DNA of 49,907 nucleotides from Algoriphagus sp. (GCF_029254265.1 NZ_JAQWXX010000133.1:1-49907); one strand, 5' to 3'; numbered from the stretch's first letter, positions 25,310 to 34,192 are shown. A program made the numbers and translations. The notes: generated by a model not told the origin, from the sequence alone.

Positions 25310-25933
25310 TTATTCTTGGAGTTTGACTTTAGCCATTTGAGCGATTAGGAATTTTTTCCCGGATTTTACTTCCAGGCAAAGGACTCTTGTCCTTCTTGTC
25401 TCACCTTTTTCAAATTCTCTTCCGGAAAGTAAAAAGCGATTTCCCGGTTTTAAATCTGAAAGAAAAAGATCCTCCGCAAGTTCATCTTTTTGATCATACT
25501 TACTCATTTCTTTCATTAAAAAAAGATCTGCTGCAGAGCTGGCTTTAGGGTTTTGCATGTGCTTTCGCAAAGGAATCAGGATATCGATCGGAAAAATCTC
25601 ATCCTTCAATATTGGGAAAAGCAATTCTTGAAAAGTGCTTTTCCATTCGACTCCATGAGGGTTGATATTTATGCTAAACCTTGTGAAAGCAAAAAGATGT
25701 GCAACCTCATGAATATAGGTAAGTAAAAATTGATAAGGGTTGAGGTCTCGGTTTATAGTGATTGTCTGAATCTTCCGATCTCTTCTATATCTAAAATCCC
25801 CAAGTTTGGTTTTTCTCGACTGGCTTATCTGGAAATTGAAAGGTTCTTTTTCCCATAAGTCTAAACAATATTGAATAGAGGATTTGGGGAGGTGTTTACC
25901 GAATATAAGTTTGAGATTTTCCCTGCTATTCAT
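25310..25933 (-). CDS. SprT-like metalloprotease-fold protein
   Basis: A 207-residue protein in the SprT-like group. The zinc motif is YIHEVAHLF (HEVAH, about residues 75-79), preceded by a SprT-like N-terminal region (RRDRKIQTITINRDLNPYQF). It may be a cytoplasmic DNA-protein crosslink-type protease or a zinc-binding protein; which is not clear. The ATG at 25933 is chosen over an in-frame TTG at 25948. The gene converges on scpB and follows the strong bidirectional terminator. Confidence 0.75.
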   Translation of the reverse strand: MNSRENLKLIFGKHLPKSSIQYCLDLWEKEPFNFQISQSRKTKLGDFRYRRDRKIQTITINRDLNPYQFLLTYIHEVAHLFAFTRFSININPHGVEWKSTFQELLFPILKDEIFPIDILIPLRKHMQNPKASSAADLFLMKEMSKYDQKDELAEDLFLSDLKPGNRFLLSGREFEKGETRRTRVLCLEVKSGKKFLIAQMAKVKLQE

Positions 25934-25950
25934 GGCTAAAAATACCAAAA

Positions 25951-25985
25951 AAAAGAGCTCCGGATTCCGGAGCTCAATTTTTTTA
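25951..25985. terminator. Bidirectional rho-independent terminator
   Basis: A perfect nine-base stem GAGCTCCGG / CCGGAGCTC (25955-25963 with 25967-25975) with an ATT loop has an A-run on its left and a T-run on its right. It can end transcription in both directions: of the small lipoprotein on the minus strand and of read-through on the plus strand. Confidence 0.85.
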
Positions 25986-26000
25986 GAAGTGGAGAGTTAA

Positions 26001-26198
26001 TTACTTAACTTCTTCAACAATCTCTTCTACCATTACAGCAGAAGAATCAGCAGTTTCTTCAACTACTTCGATTGACTCTTCAACAACTACTTCAGTAGAT
26101 TCTACTGTTTCAGTTGTCTCTTCAGTTACTTCTTTGTTGCCGCAAGATGCAGTTGCCATTAGGCCAACGATTGCGAAAATTGCAAATACCTTTTTCAT
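26001..26198 (-). CDS. Small acidic Thr/Val/Glu-rich lipoprotein
   Basis: A 65-residue predicted lipoprotein. The signal peptide MKKVFAIFAIVGLMATASC carries a lipobox cysteine. The mature part is almost entirely E, T, V and S in a repetitive pattern (KEVTEETTETVESTEVVVEE). The mature protein is strongly negative and likely disordered, and no family is recognised. It has a good promoter (26225-26256) and terminator of its own, which suggests it is expressed well and independently, like the small abundant lipoproteins of other bacteria. Confidence 0.75.
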   Translation of the reverse strand: MKKVFAIFAIVGLMATASCGNKEVTEETTETVESTEVVVEESIEVVEETADSSAVMVEEIVEEVK

Positions 26199-26224
26199 TT
26201 TTTGTGGTTTTCTTAGTTACGCTG

Positions 26225-26256
26225 CAAATATATTATTACTTTGATCAATAAAACAA
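26225..26256 (-). promoter_or_regulatory. Promoter of the small acidic lipoprotein
   Basis: On the minus strand a TTG (26256-26254) is followed 21 bases later by TATATTTG (26232-26225), fitting the Bacteroidota TTG-N17-23-TAnnTTTG pattern. Transcription would start near 26218, about 20 bases before the ATG. Confidence 0.5.
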
Positions 26257-26275
26257 CAAACCGCTCAAAATATTT

Positions 26276-27589
26276 TTATTTGTTTTTGTAAATAATTTTC
26301 ACAGGAACTCCTTCGAAATCAAAGTTTTCCCGGAGTCTATTTTCTAAATACCGAGTATATGGCGATTTGATGTACTGGGGCAGGTTACAGAAGAAAGCAA
26401 TCACCGGATTTTTGGTTGGTAATTGGGTCACATATTTGATTTTGATGTATTTTCCTTTCCAAGCCGGCGGCGGATATTTTTCAATTTCCGGAAGCATTAC
26501 GTCATTTAATTTTGAAGTAGTTACTTTCCTGGTTTTGTTTTCATAGACTTTCACTGCGAGTTCAATAGCCTGAAAGATTCGCTGCTTTTCAGTTACTGAG
26601 GTGAAAATGATAGGAATCCATTTATTTTCACCGAGTCTTTCGATCATATCATCTTTGATGGTTCCCATGGTTTTATGATCTTTTTCGATCAAATCCCACT
26701 TGTTTACCATGATCATCACTCCTTTATTATTTTTAATTGCCAGGGCAATCAGATTGATATCTTGTGCTTCCAGACCTCTTGTAGCATCGACCATGATGAT
26801 TACTACGTCAGATTCTTCGAGAGTTCTTAATGAACGCATCACTGAATAAAACTCTACATCTTCAGTTACTTTGGCTTTTTTTCTGATTCCAGCCGTATCG
26901 GTGATTATAAAATCTTGGCCAAAAAGCTTGTATCTGGTATGAATAGCATCCCGCGTAGTGCCAGCCTCGTTGGTGACAATGGAACGCTCTTTTCCTAATA
27001 GTGCATTTAGAAATGATGATTTTCCAACATTTGGTCTTCCAAGAATAGAGATTTTTGGAGTATCTGCATCAGGATCTTCCTCGCCTTCCTCTTCGAATTG
27101 AGTGATAGCATGGTCAAGTAATTCACCAGTACCACTTCCGCTTGCGGAGGCAATCGGGAAAACTTCATAATCACTGACTCCAAGGGAATAAAATTCATTC
27201 GCCATAAAGCTCTTTTCCTGATTATCTGCTTTGTTGGCAACGATGTAAACAGGCTTTTTGGTCGCTCTGAGTTCATGTGCAAAATCGGTATCCAAATCAG
27301 TGACACCATCATGGCAATCGACTACAAACAAAATCACATCTGCTTCTTCGATAGCAAGCTTTACTTGCTTTCTGATTTCTGCTTCATAAATATCATCAGA
27401 ACCAATGACATAACCTCCTGTATCGATCACTGAAAAGAATTTTCCTGCCCACTGAGCATGGCCGTAATGTCTGTCTCGGGTTACCCCGCTCATGTTATCT
27501 TCGATCGCTTTACGCTCTTCAACGAGTCGGTTAAACAAAGTGGATTTTCCCACATTTGGTCTTCCTACTATTGCTACAATATTTGCCAT
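26276..27589 (-). CDS. der: GTPase Der (EngA)
   Basis: A 437-residue tandem GTPase needed for 50S ribosome assembly. The first G domain has GRPNVGKST (residues 9-17) with VIDTGG and ANKAD; the second has GRPNVGKSS (about 185) with DTAGIR and VNKWD. A KH-like C-terminal domain follows (about 360-437). The ATG at 27589 is chosen; an in-frame TTG at 27595 would add two residues. It begins two bases after the era stop, so era-der is an operon of two ribosome-maturation GTPases. Confidence 0.95.
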   Translation of the reverse strand: MANIVAIVGRPNVGKSTLFNRLVEERKAIEDNMSGVTRDRHYGHAQWAGKFFSVIDTGGYVIGSDDIYEAEIRKQVKLAIEEADVILFVVDCHDGVTDLDTDFAHELRATKKPVYIVANKADNQEKSFMANEFYSLGVSDYEVFPIASASGSGTGELLDHAITQFEEEGEEDPDADTPKISILGRPNVGKSSFLNALLGKERSIVTNEAGTTRDAIHTRYKLFGQDFIITDTAGIRKKAKVTEDVEFYSVMRSLRTLEESDVVIIMVDATRGLEAQDINLIALAIKNNKGVMIMVNKWDLIEKDHKTMGTIKDDMIERLGENKWIPIIFTSVTEKQRIFQAIELAVKVYENKTRKVTTSKLNDVMLPEIEKYPPPAWKGKYIKIKYVTQLPTKNPVIAFFCNLPQYIKSPYTRYLENRLRENFDFEGVPVKIIYKNK

Positions 27590-27591
27590 AA

Positions 27592-28485
27592 TCAAGTTGG
27601 GTCGTACCCAAATTTTTTCAGTTTCGATTTATTTTTTCTCCAGTCTTGCTCCACCTTCACAAAGGTTTCTAAGAAGACTTTCTTTCCGAAGAATTTTTCC
27701 AATTCTTCGCGGGATTCTATCCCTACTTTTTTGAGCATTTTGCCTTTTTCACCAATCAAGATTCCTTTTTGACTTTCGCGCTCCACGAAAATATTTGCTC
27801 GCATCCGGATCATAGTAGCATCTTCTTTGAAGTCTTCGATACTCACTTCAGTGCTATAGGGAACTTCTTTTTTATAGTTGGTGAAGATCTTCTCTCGAAT
27901 GATCTCGGAGGCAAAGAACCGTTCTGAGCGATCAGAAAGTTCCTCTTTGTCATAAAATGCCGGGTGCTCCGGCAATCGGTCTAATATTTCCTGATTGATT
28001 TTCTCGATGTTGAATTTTTCAACTGCAGAAATTGGGATGACTACTTCAGATTTAATTCTTGAAGTCCAATAAGCAGTCACTTCCTCCAATTGACCTTCTT
28101 TTGCCAAGTCAATTTTGTTAATTACCAAAAGAACTGGGACTCCGGATTGATTGATTTTTTCAATCACATGCTCTATATCAGTGTCTGTTTCATAGAGATC
28201 GGTGACGAAGAGAATGATGTCGGCATCTTCTAAAGAGATATTGACAAAACTCATCATATTCTTCTGAAGCTCATATTGGGGCTTCAGCATTCCTGGCGTA
28301 TCTGAAAAAACTATTTGATAATTTTCAGAATTTGTCAGACCAACAATCCGGTGCCGGGTCGTCTGCGCTTTGGAAGTAATTATCGAAACTCGCTCACCTA
28401 CAAGGATATTCATCAATGTGGACTTACCCACGTTTGGCTTTCCAATAATATTTACAAATCCTGCTTGGTGTTTTTCTTGGCTCAT
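27592..28485 (-). CDS. era: GTPase Era
   Basis: A 297-residue GTPase with G1 GKPNVGKST (residues 15-23), G3 DTPG, G4 NKID and a C-terminal KH domain (LIGEKGKMLKKVG, about 240-290) that binds the 3-prime end of 16S rRNA. It couples 30S maturation to growth. It is the first gene of a minus-strand operon with der. The 114-base gap to the tRNA gene is divergent and holds the plus-strand tRNA promoter. Confidence 0.95.
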   Translation of the reverse strand: MSQEKHQAGFVNIIGKPNVGKSTLMNILVGERVSIITSKAQTTRHRIVGLTNSENYQIVFSDTPGMLKPQYELQKNMMSFVNISLEDADIILFVTDLYETDTDIEHVIEKINQSGVPVLLVINKIDLAKEGQLEEVTAYWTSRIKSEVVIPISAVEKFNIEKINQEILDRLPEHPAFYDKEELSDRSERFFASEIIREKIFTNYKKEVPYSTEVSIEDFKEDATMIRMRANIFVERESQKGILIGEKGKMLKKVGIESREELEKFFGKKVFLETFVKVEQDWRKNKSKLKKFGYDPT

Positions 28486-28508
28486 TTTGAAAATTTTTAC
28501 AAAGGTAC

Positions 28509-28538
28509 TTGATTTTTGAGAGTTTGTCCTTACCTTTG
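28509..28538 (+). promoter_or_regulatory. Promoter of the tRNA-fMet gene
   Basis: TTG at 28509-28511, 19 bases, then TACCTTTG at 28531-28538: a good match to the Bacteroidota TTG/TAnnTTTG pattern. Transcription would begin near 28545, about 55 bases before the tRNA, so the precursor would have a long 5-prime leader. Confidence 0.5.
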
Positions 28539-28599
28539 TATCACAATTAGCCGGAAGGGCATTTGAATTAGCAATTTAGACAAAAGTCAAAAGATATAT

Positions 28600-28672
<73 letters not shown>

Positions 28673-28676
28673 CAAG

Positions 28677-28717
28677 AAACCCCTTATACGTAAAGTATTT
28701 GGGGTTTTCTTTTTTTA
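28677..28717 (+). terminator. Intrinsic terminator of the tRNA-fMet transcript
   Basis: AAACCCC (28677-28683) pairs with GGGGTTT (28701-28707), and an inner ATAC/GTAT helix extends the stem. A run of T residues follows. It ends the tRNA transcript four bases after the tRNA. Confidence 0.75.
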
Positions 28718-28741
28718 GGGGACGGAATTGGGGACGGAATT
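28718..28741 (+). repeat. Tandem 12-bp repeat at the island edge
   Basis: GGGGACGGAATT occurs twice, back to back, just past the tRNA terminator. It is G-rich in an otherwise AT-rich region. As a short repeat beside a tRNA-linked junction it could be an integrase arm-type site, but that is inference. Confidence 0.5.
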
Positions 28742-29453
28742 TGATAATAAATTAAATATCTATCTAGCCTTGTGTCAATTTGAAGAAATTCTTCAAGAGA
28801 CTTTTTTGCCTGAAATAATAAGTCTAGGTCTTTCTTAAGAAATTTTGAGAATTTCAGTGTTTTTGACAGAACAATAGTTCCTGTAATGCAGACCATCAGT
28901 ATTCCTTTAACACCTGCGGCTTTGAAGTACCTGCTTATACAGCGCGAGGATATTTAAAAATTAAGATGGGTTCTGTTAGAAGCAGGCGCTTAGATTTCTC
29001 AAAAGCATGCAAGTTAGGGGGGTAATTGCGAATACTTATATAGATAAATTCTAGGAATAGATGAGCTAAAGAATAGTACTAGCTTTATTAGATTTACATT
29101 TCCCAATTTCATTTGATTTAAATGATTAAAGTGTAAAACATTGATATATAAACTTTAGCTTACGCACTTAGGTCACCTTCAGTAATTAATTTCTTTCATA
29201 CGGCGGTAGCAAGAAAAATTAATTCTACTGGGCTAGAAGGCATTATCACTCTCTACTCTCCTTAAATTGGGGATTTTGAAAAAATAAAAAGACAGGTGAT
29301 TAATATTTCTGTCTTATGGATTTGTTAAAATGCACATAGAAATAGTTCTTTAAAACCATATCTGTGTCATTTATGTGATATCTAATTCTTAACAAAAAAT
29401 CTAAAGGTAAACTGAAAGTTAATAGGTCGATCGATAATTATTATTTATTAAAG
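28742..29453. other. Gene-free junction region of the accessory island
   Basis: Over 700 bases with no convincing gene. A 23-codon ORF on the plus strand (28886-28957, MQTISIPLTPAALKYLLIQR...) might be a leftover gene start. A 70-residue minus-strand ORF (28684-28896) reads through the tRNA terminator and is rejected. An imperfect inverted repeat lies at about 29176-29240. No integrase is seen, so either the phage-type recombinase is at the far end or the junction has decayed. Confidence 0.5.
29176..29240. repeat. Imperfect inverted repeat in the junction region
   Basis: CAGTAATTAATTTCTT (29180-29195) is matched on the other arm by AAGAAAAATTAATTCTACTG (29211-29230), with small bulges. Weaker CCTTC/GAAGG arms lie further out. 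The 15-base centre carries a GC-rich CGGCGG. It could be a decayed element end or a structured RNA; I cannot tell. Confidence 0.35.
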
Positions 29454-31421
29454 CTACATGTTTCTGTCATATTTGAACATATGTCTATCATATTCGATAG
29501 AATCAATAATAGGGCTATTTCGATCTTTTAAAAATAGATTTTCGCTATCACCATAGAAATCAATGTAATTATAGTAATTTATTTCTTCCCCATCTGCATT
29601 GATATATAAAGAAGAGCTGTAGACTACGTTATATAAATCACCTTCTTGTATTATCTTGGTGAATAATTCGCTTATTTGCATATTATCTGTAAATTCAATA
29701 TATGCGATTTGAATATTACTTATTTTATAAGTGTAAAAATATTCTTTACCACTATTAAAAGAATCTATAAACTCAGTTAATAAACTTAAATTGCTAACAA
29801 TATATGCAGATCTGAGTAAGATATTATCTTCAAATAGTTCGATTTTTAATTTTTTCAAATCAGGACTAAAATCAAAAAAATCATTTTCTATATTCTCAAT
29901 TTTAAATTTAACTTTAAACTTTGGATCTTTTAATCTAAACTTATATTTTCCAGTTATAAAACCAAACTCCTTTATTAATTTTTTATAATATCTAATTCTT
30001 TTTTCAGAATTATGATAATTAAAATGAATTCCTTCAAATTCGCTTTCTTGTAAGAATTTAAGATTTTTAAATTTTGATCTACTAGGATTAAAAAAATATG
30101 CTTTTTTGAAATTATGATAAGGTGAAAAATCTCGATCATTATCAATATGATTTACATTAAGCCTTTTTCCGGATATTGTAAAGATAATATGTTCTATTCT
30201 TTCTTTTGAAATATTGTCATCATTATCAAAAAAATCTAAAAAATCTATATCCTTTGTATAATTTCTCCCAATATAATTGCTGATATATTTTATTATATAT
30301 TCTAATGTTCCAGTTTCCACTATTTGAAATTCAATTAATTTAATCTGAAATATGCTTGTTATTAGTAATTCTACATTTCTTCTAACTTCATATTTATTTT
30401 TGGCTGTATTAAAGAATATAATATTTCCATTTTCCTCTTTGAAATAGTATTGAGATATTTCATGTTTTTTATATTTGTCAATTATTTTTTTCTTATAAAA
30501 AAAATGTTTAGAATGAATTAAATTACTTAAAGATATAAGATTCTTAAATAATGAATTTTTATCAGATAATGCAAATTTATAGAATATTATTATTATTCCT
30601 TTACAAAATGATTCAAGTATTTCAATTTTACGTATTGTAATCTTTTGTTTATTGAGATTTTTGATTCTAAATTTATAGGATTTTAGATAATTTATTATTT
30701 CATGTATATATATAAAAAACTCACGATATACATTATTAGTTAAAATTGGTTTTGCCTCCAGTATCACTGTTAATGCAAATTTTAGTTCCTCTGTTACAAC
30801 TGTAATAATTGTTGATTTCTCTTTATTTGGTTTTGTTTCATCTAGGCGGTTTAAATCATTTATTCTCTGTATTTCATCAAAATTGAATGGAGTTAGTATG
30901 TCTATATTAATTATATTATTAAATATTGTAGAGCTAAATATGTTATTTACTCTTTTTATTGTACTTGAATCTCTACCACTTGTTTGAATGTATTCATTTA
31001 ATATTGTAATAAAACGTATATATTCATCTTTAGTTAGAGCTTCATTATTTTGAATTTTTAAATTTAAATTTTCTCTTATATCCTTAAGTTTTTGGTAGGG
31101 ATTTTTAAAATCAATTCCAAATAACTTTCTAACAGCTTTAATAAATGCTTCTAAATTATCAGCATATTCATCAACAAGTATAGGAATCATTCTGGAATTT
31201 CTACTACTTTTAAAATTTTCAGGACGTGCTTGAGCAGCATAATTGTAGAAACTACTAACTGTTATTAAAAATTCAGCTTCATATTCTAAATCATTTTCTG
31301 CAATATCATTTTCATAAAAGAATTTAAAAAACTCTTCAACATCTGAATAAGTGTTATCAAAAGCGATGGCTTCTTTTATAATTTTTTTTATCCCTGGAGC
31401 TCTGTCAAAATTGCAAAACAT
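29454..31421 (-). CDS. Large orphan protein of unknown function (655 aa)
   Basis: I do not recognise this protein. It is 655 residues, very rich in I, N, F, Y and K, and strongly AT-biased against the core genes. The first two thirds look alpha-helical with several hydrophobic helices (LLITSIFQIKLIEFQIVE) and no obvious signal peptide. The end is beta-rich and polar (EEINYYNYIDFYGDSENLF). No nucleotide-binding loop, nuclease motif or metal cluster is visible. It is the first island gene after the tRNA, facing left towards the tRNA gene, and shares no operon with its neighbours. It could be a defence effector, but that is only a location-based guess. Confidence 0.75.
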   Translation of the reverse strand: MFCNFDRAPGIKKIIKEAIAFDNTYSDVEEFFKFFYENDIAENDLEYEAEFLITVSSFYNYAAQARPENFKSSRNSRMIPILVDEYADNLEAFIKAVRKLFGIDFKNPYQKLKDIRENLNLKIQNNEALTKDEYIRFITILNEYIQTSGRDSSTIKRVNNIFSSTIFNNIINIDILTPFNFDEIQRINDLNRLDETKPNKEKSTIITVVTEELKFALTVILEAKPILTNNVYREFFIYIHEIINYLKSYKFRIKNLNKQKITIRKIEILESFCKGIIIIFYKFALSDKNSLFKNLISLSNLIHSKHFFYKKKIIDKYKKHEISQYYFKEENGNIIFFNTAKNKYEVRRNVELLITSIFQIKLIEFQIVETGTLEYIIKYISNYIGRNYTKDIDFLDFFDNDDNISKERIEHIIFTISGKRLNVNHIDNDRDFSPYHNFKKAYFFNPSRSKFKNLKFLQESEFEGIHFNYHNSEKRIRYYKKLIKEFGFITGKYKFRLKDPKFKVKFKIENIENDFFDFSPDLKKLKIELFEDNILLRSAYIVSNLSLLTEFIDSFNSGKEYFYTYKISNIQIAYIEFTDNMQISELFTKIIQEGDLYNVVYSSSLYINADGEEINYYNYIDFYGDSENLFLKDRNSPIIDSIEYDRHMFKYDRNM

Positions 31422-31581
31422 AGTTTAGTATTTATCCCTTTAATCGTATTTAATTCATTTCTCGGGCTTGGTAATTATTTCATTTTTAATTACTTTAGGC
31501 TCCTAATATAAATAATTGTTAATTAAAATCCGATTTTTCTTTAAGGATAAAAATTTCCATAAACATAGTTTTCATTAATTT

Positions 31582-31700
31582 TTATTTGCTCAGGTTATCA
31601 AAACCTTTCTTCTTGTGTTCCACCTCTTTCATATTAGCATAAATTTTTTCAATTAATAGCTTCAAAATTCTCTTTCTACTTTTTCTAGCTCTTCAATCAT
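31582..31700 (-). pseudogene. Frameshifted 39-residue helical ORF (pseudogene or -1 shift site)
   Basis: The minus-strand ATG at 31700 overlaps the end of the 184-residue gene and reads MIEELEKVEREF before a stop. Shifting to the -1 frame at TTTT gives EFLKLLIEKIYANMKEVEHK and then KKGFDNLSK before TAA at 31582. Together this is a coherent 39-residue amphipathic helix, so one base seems lost at the T-run, or a programmed -1 slip occurs there. It is a short, low-evidence call. Confidence 0.3.
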
Positions 31701-32247
31701 CTAATCTTCCTTTATTTCCCCTGATTGTTGGCACATAATATGAAATATAAGATACTAAAGAATGGTATGATTTAATGGTGAGTTTTTCCATCAATTGATC
31801 AAAAGTTGGATTAGGTTGATATTTTTCAATTAAGGGATCATCAAAAATCTCTTGGACAGGAAATCCAAAAGAGATGTCTTTACTATAAAAATGGAATGAA
31901 GTGTAATCAAAGTTGAAAGTGGAGCTACTTTTCAATACTTCTGAAATATCTCTTCTATAGTATTGCTTTCTAGCATTTATGAAAGTGTTGAGAACTCTTT
32001 TTTTGGTCTTAAAAAAGTCATAAGTATCACGAGCTTTTTCTACCATAAATGAGTAAATCATGAGCTTAAATGTCAATTGCTCTACCTCATCCTCTATTAA
32101 TTTGCACACCTCTAATGCAATACAACAAGTGAAAGTGAAGACTTCTAAGTAGTTTTTATAAGGAAGTACACCAAATTCCTTGACGATTTCTCCTTGATTT
32201 TCAAGACTTATCATTTCTAGCTCAATAATAAAATCCTGTGTGTTCAT
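31693..32247 (-). CDS. Helical protein of unknown function (184 aa)
   Basis: Not recognised. Predicted all-helical apart from a short aromatic segment (FHFYSKDISFGFPVQEIFDDPLI, about residues 120-142). The early helix EVFTFTCCIALEVCKLIEDEV and the following basic-aromatic stretch resemble, loosely, regions of the 335-residue neighbour (EIELYCFSIFLRLLHDS; HYFYQNPFTTDPVVENL). The two may belong to one family. It has no catalytic motif. The start ATG at 32247 gives the only plausible frame; the next gene downstream is a probable frameshifted ORF that overlaps its stop. Confidence 0.6.
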   Translation of the reverse strand: MNTQDFIIELEMISLENQGEIVKEFGVLPYKNYLEVFTFTCCIALEVCKLIEDEVEQLTFKLMIYSFMVEKARDTYDFFKTKKRVLNTFINARKQYYRRDISEVLKSSSTFNFDYTSFHFYSKDISFGFPVQEIFDDPLIEKYQPNPTFDQLMEKLTIKSYHSLVSYISYYVPTIRGNKGRLDD

Positions 32248-32378
32248 CAGTTAAATATTTGCTGTATATGACTTTTTATAAAAGATTTTTTTGGTTTGAT
32301 CTTGGATTTTCAAGTTTTTTGCAAAATTCATCGAGGTAACTAGTTGCGTTCATCCTAAAACTTTTCTTTAAAAAACAC

Positions 32379-33386
32379 TCAAACAACCTCTAAGAGTATT
32401 TCTTCTAAATAGGCATGAGTAGTACCAGTTATTTTATTTAGGCTACTTTTAAACTGTATCTCTGGATCAATGAAATCACGAACGGCATAATCTTGCAGCT
32501 TCATGTTGTTCTTAAGAGTAAAAGCATAAATATCTCCAAATGCTTGATCAAGGTTTCCTTCAAAATAATCTTTGAAACTTTTGCTGTAAGCAACGCTTCT
32601 TACCACATGGAATCGTTCTAGCAAATGTTGAGTTTTAAAAGTCCTAAACACCTTAAAATCAATAGAATTCCTTATATTTTTTAATACTTCTTCTTTTTTA
32701 AAAGGAAGTCTAGCCTTATCAATTATTGATGAAATCAAGTAAAATAAAAACACTTCTATTTCAAGAAGACCTGATTCGGAAATCTTATCTTGATTATACC
32801 CACGTATATCCATTATGGCTTCTGATATTAGCTGATGAATTTTACCTTGCAATAGAATTATCTGGTACTGATCAATAGAATGAAAATCCTCTAGCTCATG
32901 AATTCTTAATAGTAGCCTAGAATACTTGTCTTGAGTGGTATCTAGGTAGATTTGAAAAAGTTGCTCAAACTCTTTTGGAACAAGATTTTCAACGACTGGG
33001 TCTGTTGTAAAAGGATTTTGGTAGAAATAGTGGTAAGCAAAATAAGGGGAGTGATTTTTAGTTGATTTTATGATTTTAAGGTCCTGTAGATATTCTTCTA
33101 TTCTGTTTTCTACCAGAGAATAGTTATGCTCTTTCTTTAAATCCAAGTAATGGGTTAGAAGACCATTTTTGTCGCGAATAATTCTAATTGCGTTTTGGGC
33201 TTTTTCTTTGAATTCTGGTCCAAAGATCTTTGTCTCAGTTGAGTCATGTAGTAAGCGAAGAAAGATGCTAAAACAATAAAGCTCAATTTCAATCCTTGAA
33301 TGCTTTGAGGTAGCTCTAAATGTTTCTGAAAAAAGATCTGCTCCTTCAGAAGCAATTTCGAAGATTGAGGTTTTGAGACTTTTCAT
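32379..33386 (-). CDS. Helical protein of unknown function (335 aa, internally duplicated)
   Basis: Not recognised. Two halves share a helix pattern: SRIEIELYCFSIFLRLLHDS near residue 33 and LLEIEVFLFYLISSIIDKAR near 210, each followed by a basic stretch and an aromatic-Asp-Pro segment (TDPVVENL; DPEIQF). This suggests an internal duplication and a link to the 184-residue neighbour. The second half is helical with several F/Y-rich turns. The ATG at 33386 is preferred to the TTG at 33395. The gene lies 131 bases upstream of the 184-residue gene on the same strand. Confidence 0.6.
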   Translation of the reverse strand: MKSLKTSIFEIASEGADLFSETFRATSKHSRIEIELYCFSIFLRLLHDSTETKIFGPEFKEKAQNAIRIIRDKNGLLTHYLDLKKEHNYSLVENRIEEYLQDLKIIKSTKNHSPYFAYHYFYQNPFTTDPVVENLVPKEFEQLFQIYLDTTQDKYSRLLLRIHELEDFHSIDQYQIILLQGKIHQLISEAIMDIRGYNQDKISESGLLEIEVFLFYLISSIIDKARLPFKKEEVLKNIRNSIDFKVFRTFKTQHLLERFHVVRSVAYSKSFKDYFEGNLDQAFGDIYAFTLKNNMKLQDYAVRDFIDPEIQFKSSLNKITGTTHAYLEEILLEVV

Positions 33387-33550
33387 TTTAATCAAATATT
33401 TGCCGTAACAATCTTTCTTACAAGTTTTCTAATTTAAATATATGATTTTCAGTTAGGTAATTTTTTTCTGATGCTAAGAATTAAAGAGGTGCATATCCAT
33501 GTTAGTCAAATCGTTGCAGTTAACGGTTTCAGATTTGAAGAAATGGGATT

Positions 33551-34057
33551 TCAGTACACAGGTCTAAGTTTTGGCTTCTTAATAAGTGATAATTCCCATA
33601 TTGAAGCTTCTTGATTACCCAAAGTTACTTTTGTCTGATTTGGGAAGTAGAACTTCAAAGTTAAACTAGATGTTTTAGTTACAAATTGATGGTGATAAAT
33701 TATTCCCATATCAGGGAATGGACTATGATTCTCAGGAATTACTAATTGATTTTGAACAGCCCATTTAAGGTACCTTTCCACCAATTGCTTATTCCATTTC
33801 CATCTAAAAGGGAGTTTATTTGAGGAATAAAAGAATTTCTTGAAATGATTATCCCCAAGAATATGGACGCCTTCTTTTCTTATTAAACGTGAATTAATAT
33901 TCGAGAAATTGAGGTTCAAATAACTAAAATTAGAATTTATCTCATTCCATTCAGGAAAATCAAATATTGTCCGAAGTGCAAAGATTTGATTTGGATGATT
34001 CTTTAGATAATTATGAAAAATAGAAACTAAGAAGTCTAGTTTTTCGCTTTGGGTCAT
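33551..34057 (-). CDS. Hypothetical protein (168 aa)
   Basis: Not recognised. A 168-residue soluble protein with an N-terminal helix (EKLDFLVSIFHNYLKNHPNQ), a central basic-aromatic region (LPFRWKWNKQLVERYLKWAV) and a beta-rich end. It has no signal peptide and no known catalytic motif. A 12-base direct repeat, TGCTAAGAATTA, occurs at 33472-33483 and 34191-34202, flanking it; the second copy overlaps the hsdR stop. This may be chance or may mark an insertion or duplication event. Confidence 0.55.
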   Translation of the reverse strand: MTQSEKLDFLVSIFHNYLKNHPNQIFALRTIFDFPEWNEINSNFSYLNLNFSNINSRLIRKEGVHILGDNHFKKFFYSSNKLPFRWKWNKQLVERYLKWAVQNQLVIPENHSPFPDMGIIYHHQFVTKTSSLTLKFYFPNQTKVTLGNQEASIWELSLIKKPKLRPVY

Positions 34058-34192
34058 AACTTAATGATAATCAAAAGAAAAAAATGAGAATAGAAAACTG
34101 CTTAATGACTATAAAAATCATATTCACCTGCCATAATTAAGGCTGACTGGAATGAGAGGTCTCAGATTCAATGGGAAGAGTTTTAGTTTGTG

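Noticed and set aside
28684..28896. 70-residue minus-strand ORF beside the tRNA
   Set aside because: It reads through the tRNA terminator hairpin and the tandem repeat and has no plausible family.
32276..32353. 25-codon ORF (MNATSYLDEFCKKLEN...) between two unknown genes
   Set aside because: Too short and without support beyond an open frame.
33471..33614. 47-codon plus-strand ORF (MLRIKEVHIHVSQIV...)
   Set aside because: It overlaps the 168-residue gene on the other strand and has no recognisable family.
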